The translations under genes and the position numbers were made by a program. Under the pieces are notes generated by a model. It worked only from the letters and a program-made list of their open reading frames with translations. It did not search any database and was not told the DNA's origin. Positions 6,630 through 7,590 of a stretch of DNA of 7,590 nucleotides are shown here, piece after piece; the stretch's first letter is position 1, and every line of letters begins with the position of its first letter. The DNA lies in contig CANJQZ010000089.1 of the NCBI GenBank assembly GCA_947476515.1, forward strand, positions 1 through 7,590, given 5' to 3'. Source of the stretch: Flavobacteriales bacterium. Lineage in GTDB: Bacteria > Bacteroidota > Bacteroidia > Flavobacteriales_D > Crocinitomicaceae.

Positions 6630-7532
6630 TTAGTTGAGAATTTCTTGATATTTTGAAGTATTCGCTGGATCTAGTTTCTTAAGCAAATTCACAAAATCTG
6701 TTTTCTCTTTTAAATCAGCATCTGAAACTAGATTCTTAATTTCATTTCTCTTAGAAGATAAAAAACTCAGGACATTTAAATTATTTGGACGCGATTGAGC
6801 TACAGGTTGTAATTTTCCTAAGGCATCATAGATAGCTTTTCTAGCTTTCACTTTGTCACCCCCTAGTTGATCTATACCTTTTCTATGGTAGCTATAATTA
6901 CATTCTCTTAAAGGTTCGAAAGCTGTTTGCAAAATATTATCTACCAACCAATAACGATTTCTTTTCCCTTGTTCATTTGATTTCCAACCAATCATATTAG
7001 AACTTTGAGCGTTGCTTACAATTTGTTGTGCTTCATTGAAATAAGGAGTTCCACCTTTTAAAGAGAAGGAGTCATAATCCATACCGATTATGAAGTAAGC
7101 ATAAAATGCTAAGATAGAAGAAAGATTATCCCGAAATTGATTTGGAGCATAGATCAACATGGAATTCCTTGAATAAGCAAATACCACATCATCATCTTGA
7201 TAATTCAATAATACAGTATTGTAAGAAGAATTGAATGAAGGTCGTGACGACTGAATTTGAATAGATCCAGAAAAGGTTCCTGGACTAGGAATTTTATTAA
7301 TTTGAAATTGAATATTACAATTGATGCGCTCCTCGATTTTGAACTTGTCTTTAGTCCATTGGGTATTATTCATTAAATCAGTAACGGTTTGTTTTAACTG
7401 AGTCAAGGCATCTTGCTCCGTACTATTCACCTCCAATTTGGCTTCTGTAATAATAGTAACTTGACAATTGAGTTCTTGTGCCTTAATTGCACCTATTAAA
7501 AAAACCATTAAGACCAGAAAAGCTATTTTCAT
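6630..7532 (-). CDS. porD: DUF4835 / type IX secretion system PorD-like protein
   Basis: A 300-residue exported protein of the DUF4835 family, found in Bacteroidota and annotated in current databases as PorD, a component or accessory of type IX secretion; its mechanism is not established as far as I know. A signal peptide covers residues 1-18 (core FLVLMVFLIGA, cleavage IKA|QELNC), giving a mature N-terminal Gln and a periplasmic or outer-membrane location. Typical family segments are ELNCQVTI at 20-27, NTQWTKDKF at 56-64, ERINCNI at 68-74, IQIQSSRPSFNSSYNTVLLN at 91-110 (the family hallmark), a YSRNSMLIYAP block, YAYFIIGMDYDSFSLKGGTPYF at about 144-165, and GWKSNEQGKRNRYWLVDN at 182-199. The ATG overlaps the stop of the upstream coaBC-like frame (ATGA), which fixes the start. 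The coaBC-porD-recN order is one I know from other Bacteroidota and supports the call. Confidence 0.93.
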   Translation of the reverse strand: MKIAFLVLMVFLIGAIKAQELNCQVTIITEAKLEVNSTEQDALTQLKQTVTDLMNNTQWTKDKFKIEERINCNIQFQINKIPSPGTFSGSIQIQSSRPSFNSSYNTVLLNYQDDDVVFAYSRNSMLIYAPNQFRDNLSSILAFYAYFIIGMDYDSFSLKGGTPYFNEAQQIVSNAQSSNMIGWKSNEQGKRNRYWLVDNILQTAFEPLRECNYSYHRKGIDQLGGDKVKARKAIYDALGKLQPVAQSRPNNLNVLSFLSSKRNEIKNLVSDADLKEKTDFVNLLKKLDPANTSKYQEILN

Positions 7533-7590
7533 TTCTCCAATTTTAAAATAAATTCAAATATATCTTTTGCAACTTGGGATTTCAATTTAA
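7529..7590 (-). CDS. coaBC: C-terminal end of probable CoaBC (phosphopantothenoylcysteine decarboxylase/synthetase), cut by window edge
   Basis: Reading the minus strand from 7588, one frame stays open for 19 codons to a TGA at 7531-7529, ending SQVAKDIFEFILKLEK. This amphipathic, Lys-rich helix resembles the end of Bacteroidota CoaBC (Dfp), where a segment like KxxVAxxIxxxI closes the protein. CoaBC makes 4'-phosphopantetheine from phosphopantothenate and cysteine in CoA synthesis. The other two minus-strand frames contain stops in this stretch. The TGA overlaps the porD ATG as ATGA, a classic coupled junction. The identity rests mainly on the known coaBC-DUF4835-recN gene order, since only the last residues are visible; that some gene ends here is more certain than which gene it is. 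Confidence 0.72.
   Translation of the reverse strand, partial: KLKSQVAKDIFEFILKLEK

Overview
The window reads as an ordinary chromosomal stretch from a member of the phylum Bacteroidota, probably Flavobacteriia or a close relative. The evidence is an AT-rich base composition, start codons preceded by A-rich sequence instead of Shine-Dalgarno motifs, and a family content typical of that phylum: a GSCFA protein, a DUF4268 protein, a DUF4835/PorD protein, and a secreted protein with a type IX secretion (T9SS) C-terminal sorting domain. Coding density is close to total. The longest gap between genes is about 17 bp, so there is no non-coding stretch to describe. I see no RNA gene, mobile element, CRISPR array or repeat family.

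Left half (1-4058, plus strand): five co-directional genes packed like one transcription unit. They are the C-terminal three quarters or so of the membrane insertase YidC (cut by the left edge), a small transaldolase of the FSA/TalC subfamily, a stand-alone DUF4268 protein, a secreted choice-of-anchor J protein with a T9SS sorting tail, and an HD-domain phosphohydrolase starting at a GTG that overlaps the preceding stop codon.

Right half (7590-4045, minus strand): an even tighter unit, read right to left. It starts with the last codons of a gene that looks like coaBC (dfp, coenzyme A biosynthesis), cut by the right edge. Next come porD (DUF4835, linked to the T9SS), recN (DNA double-strand-break repair) and a GSCFA-domain protein. 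The junctions are ATGA (4-bp overlap), TAA directly followed by ATG, and TGATG (1-bp overlap), so translational coupling is likely throughout.

The two units converge and their last genes overlap tail to tail by 14 bp, with no convincing terminator between them. Functionally this is a mix of housekeeping genes (membrane insertion, pentose phosphate pathway, CoA synthesis, recombination repair) with envelope and secretion genes. The window carries both a likely T9SS accessory protein (PorD) and a likely T9SS cargo. I found no sign of an undescribed defence, mobile or biosynthetic system. The points worth a second look are the uncharacterised proteins inside the two operons and the gene junctions.
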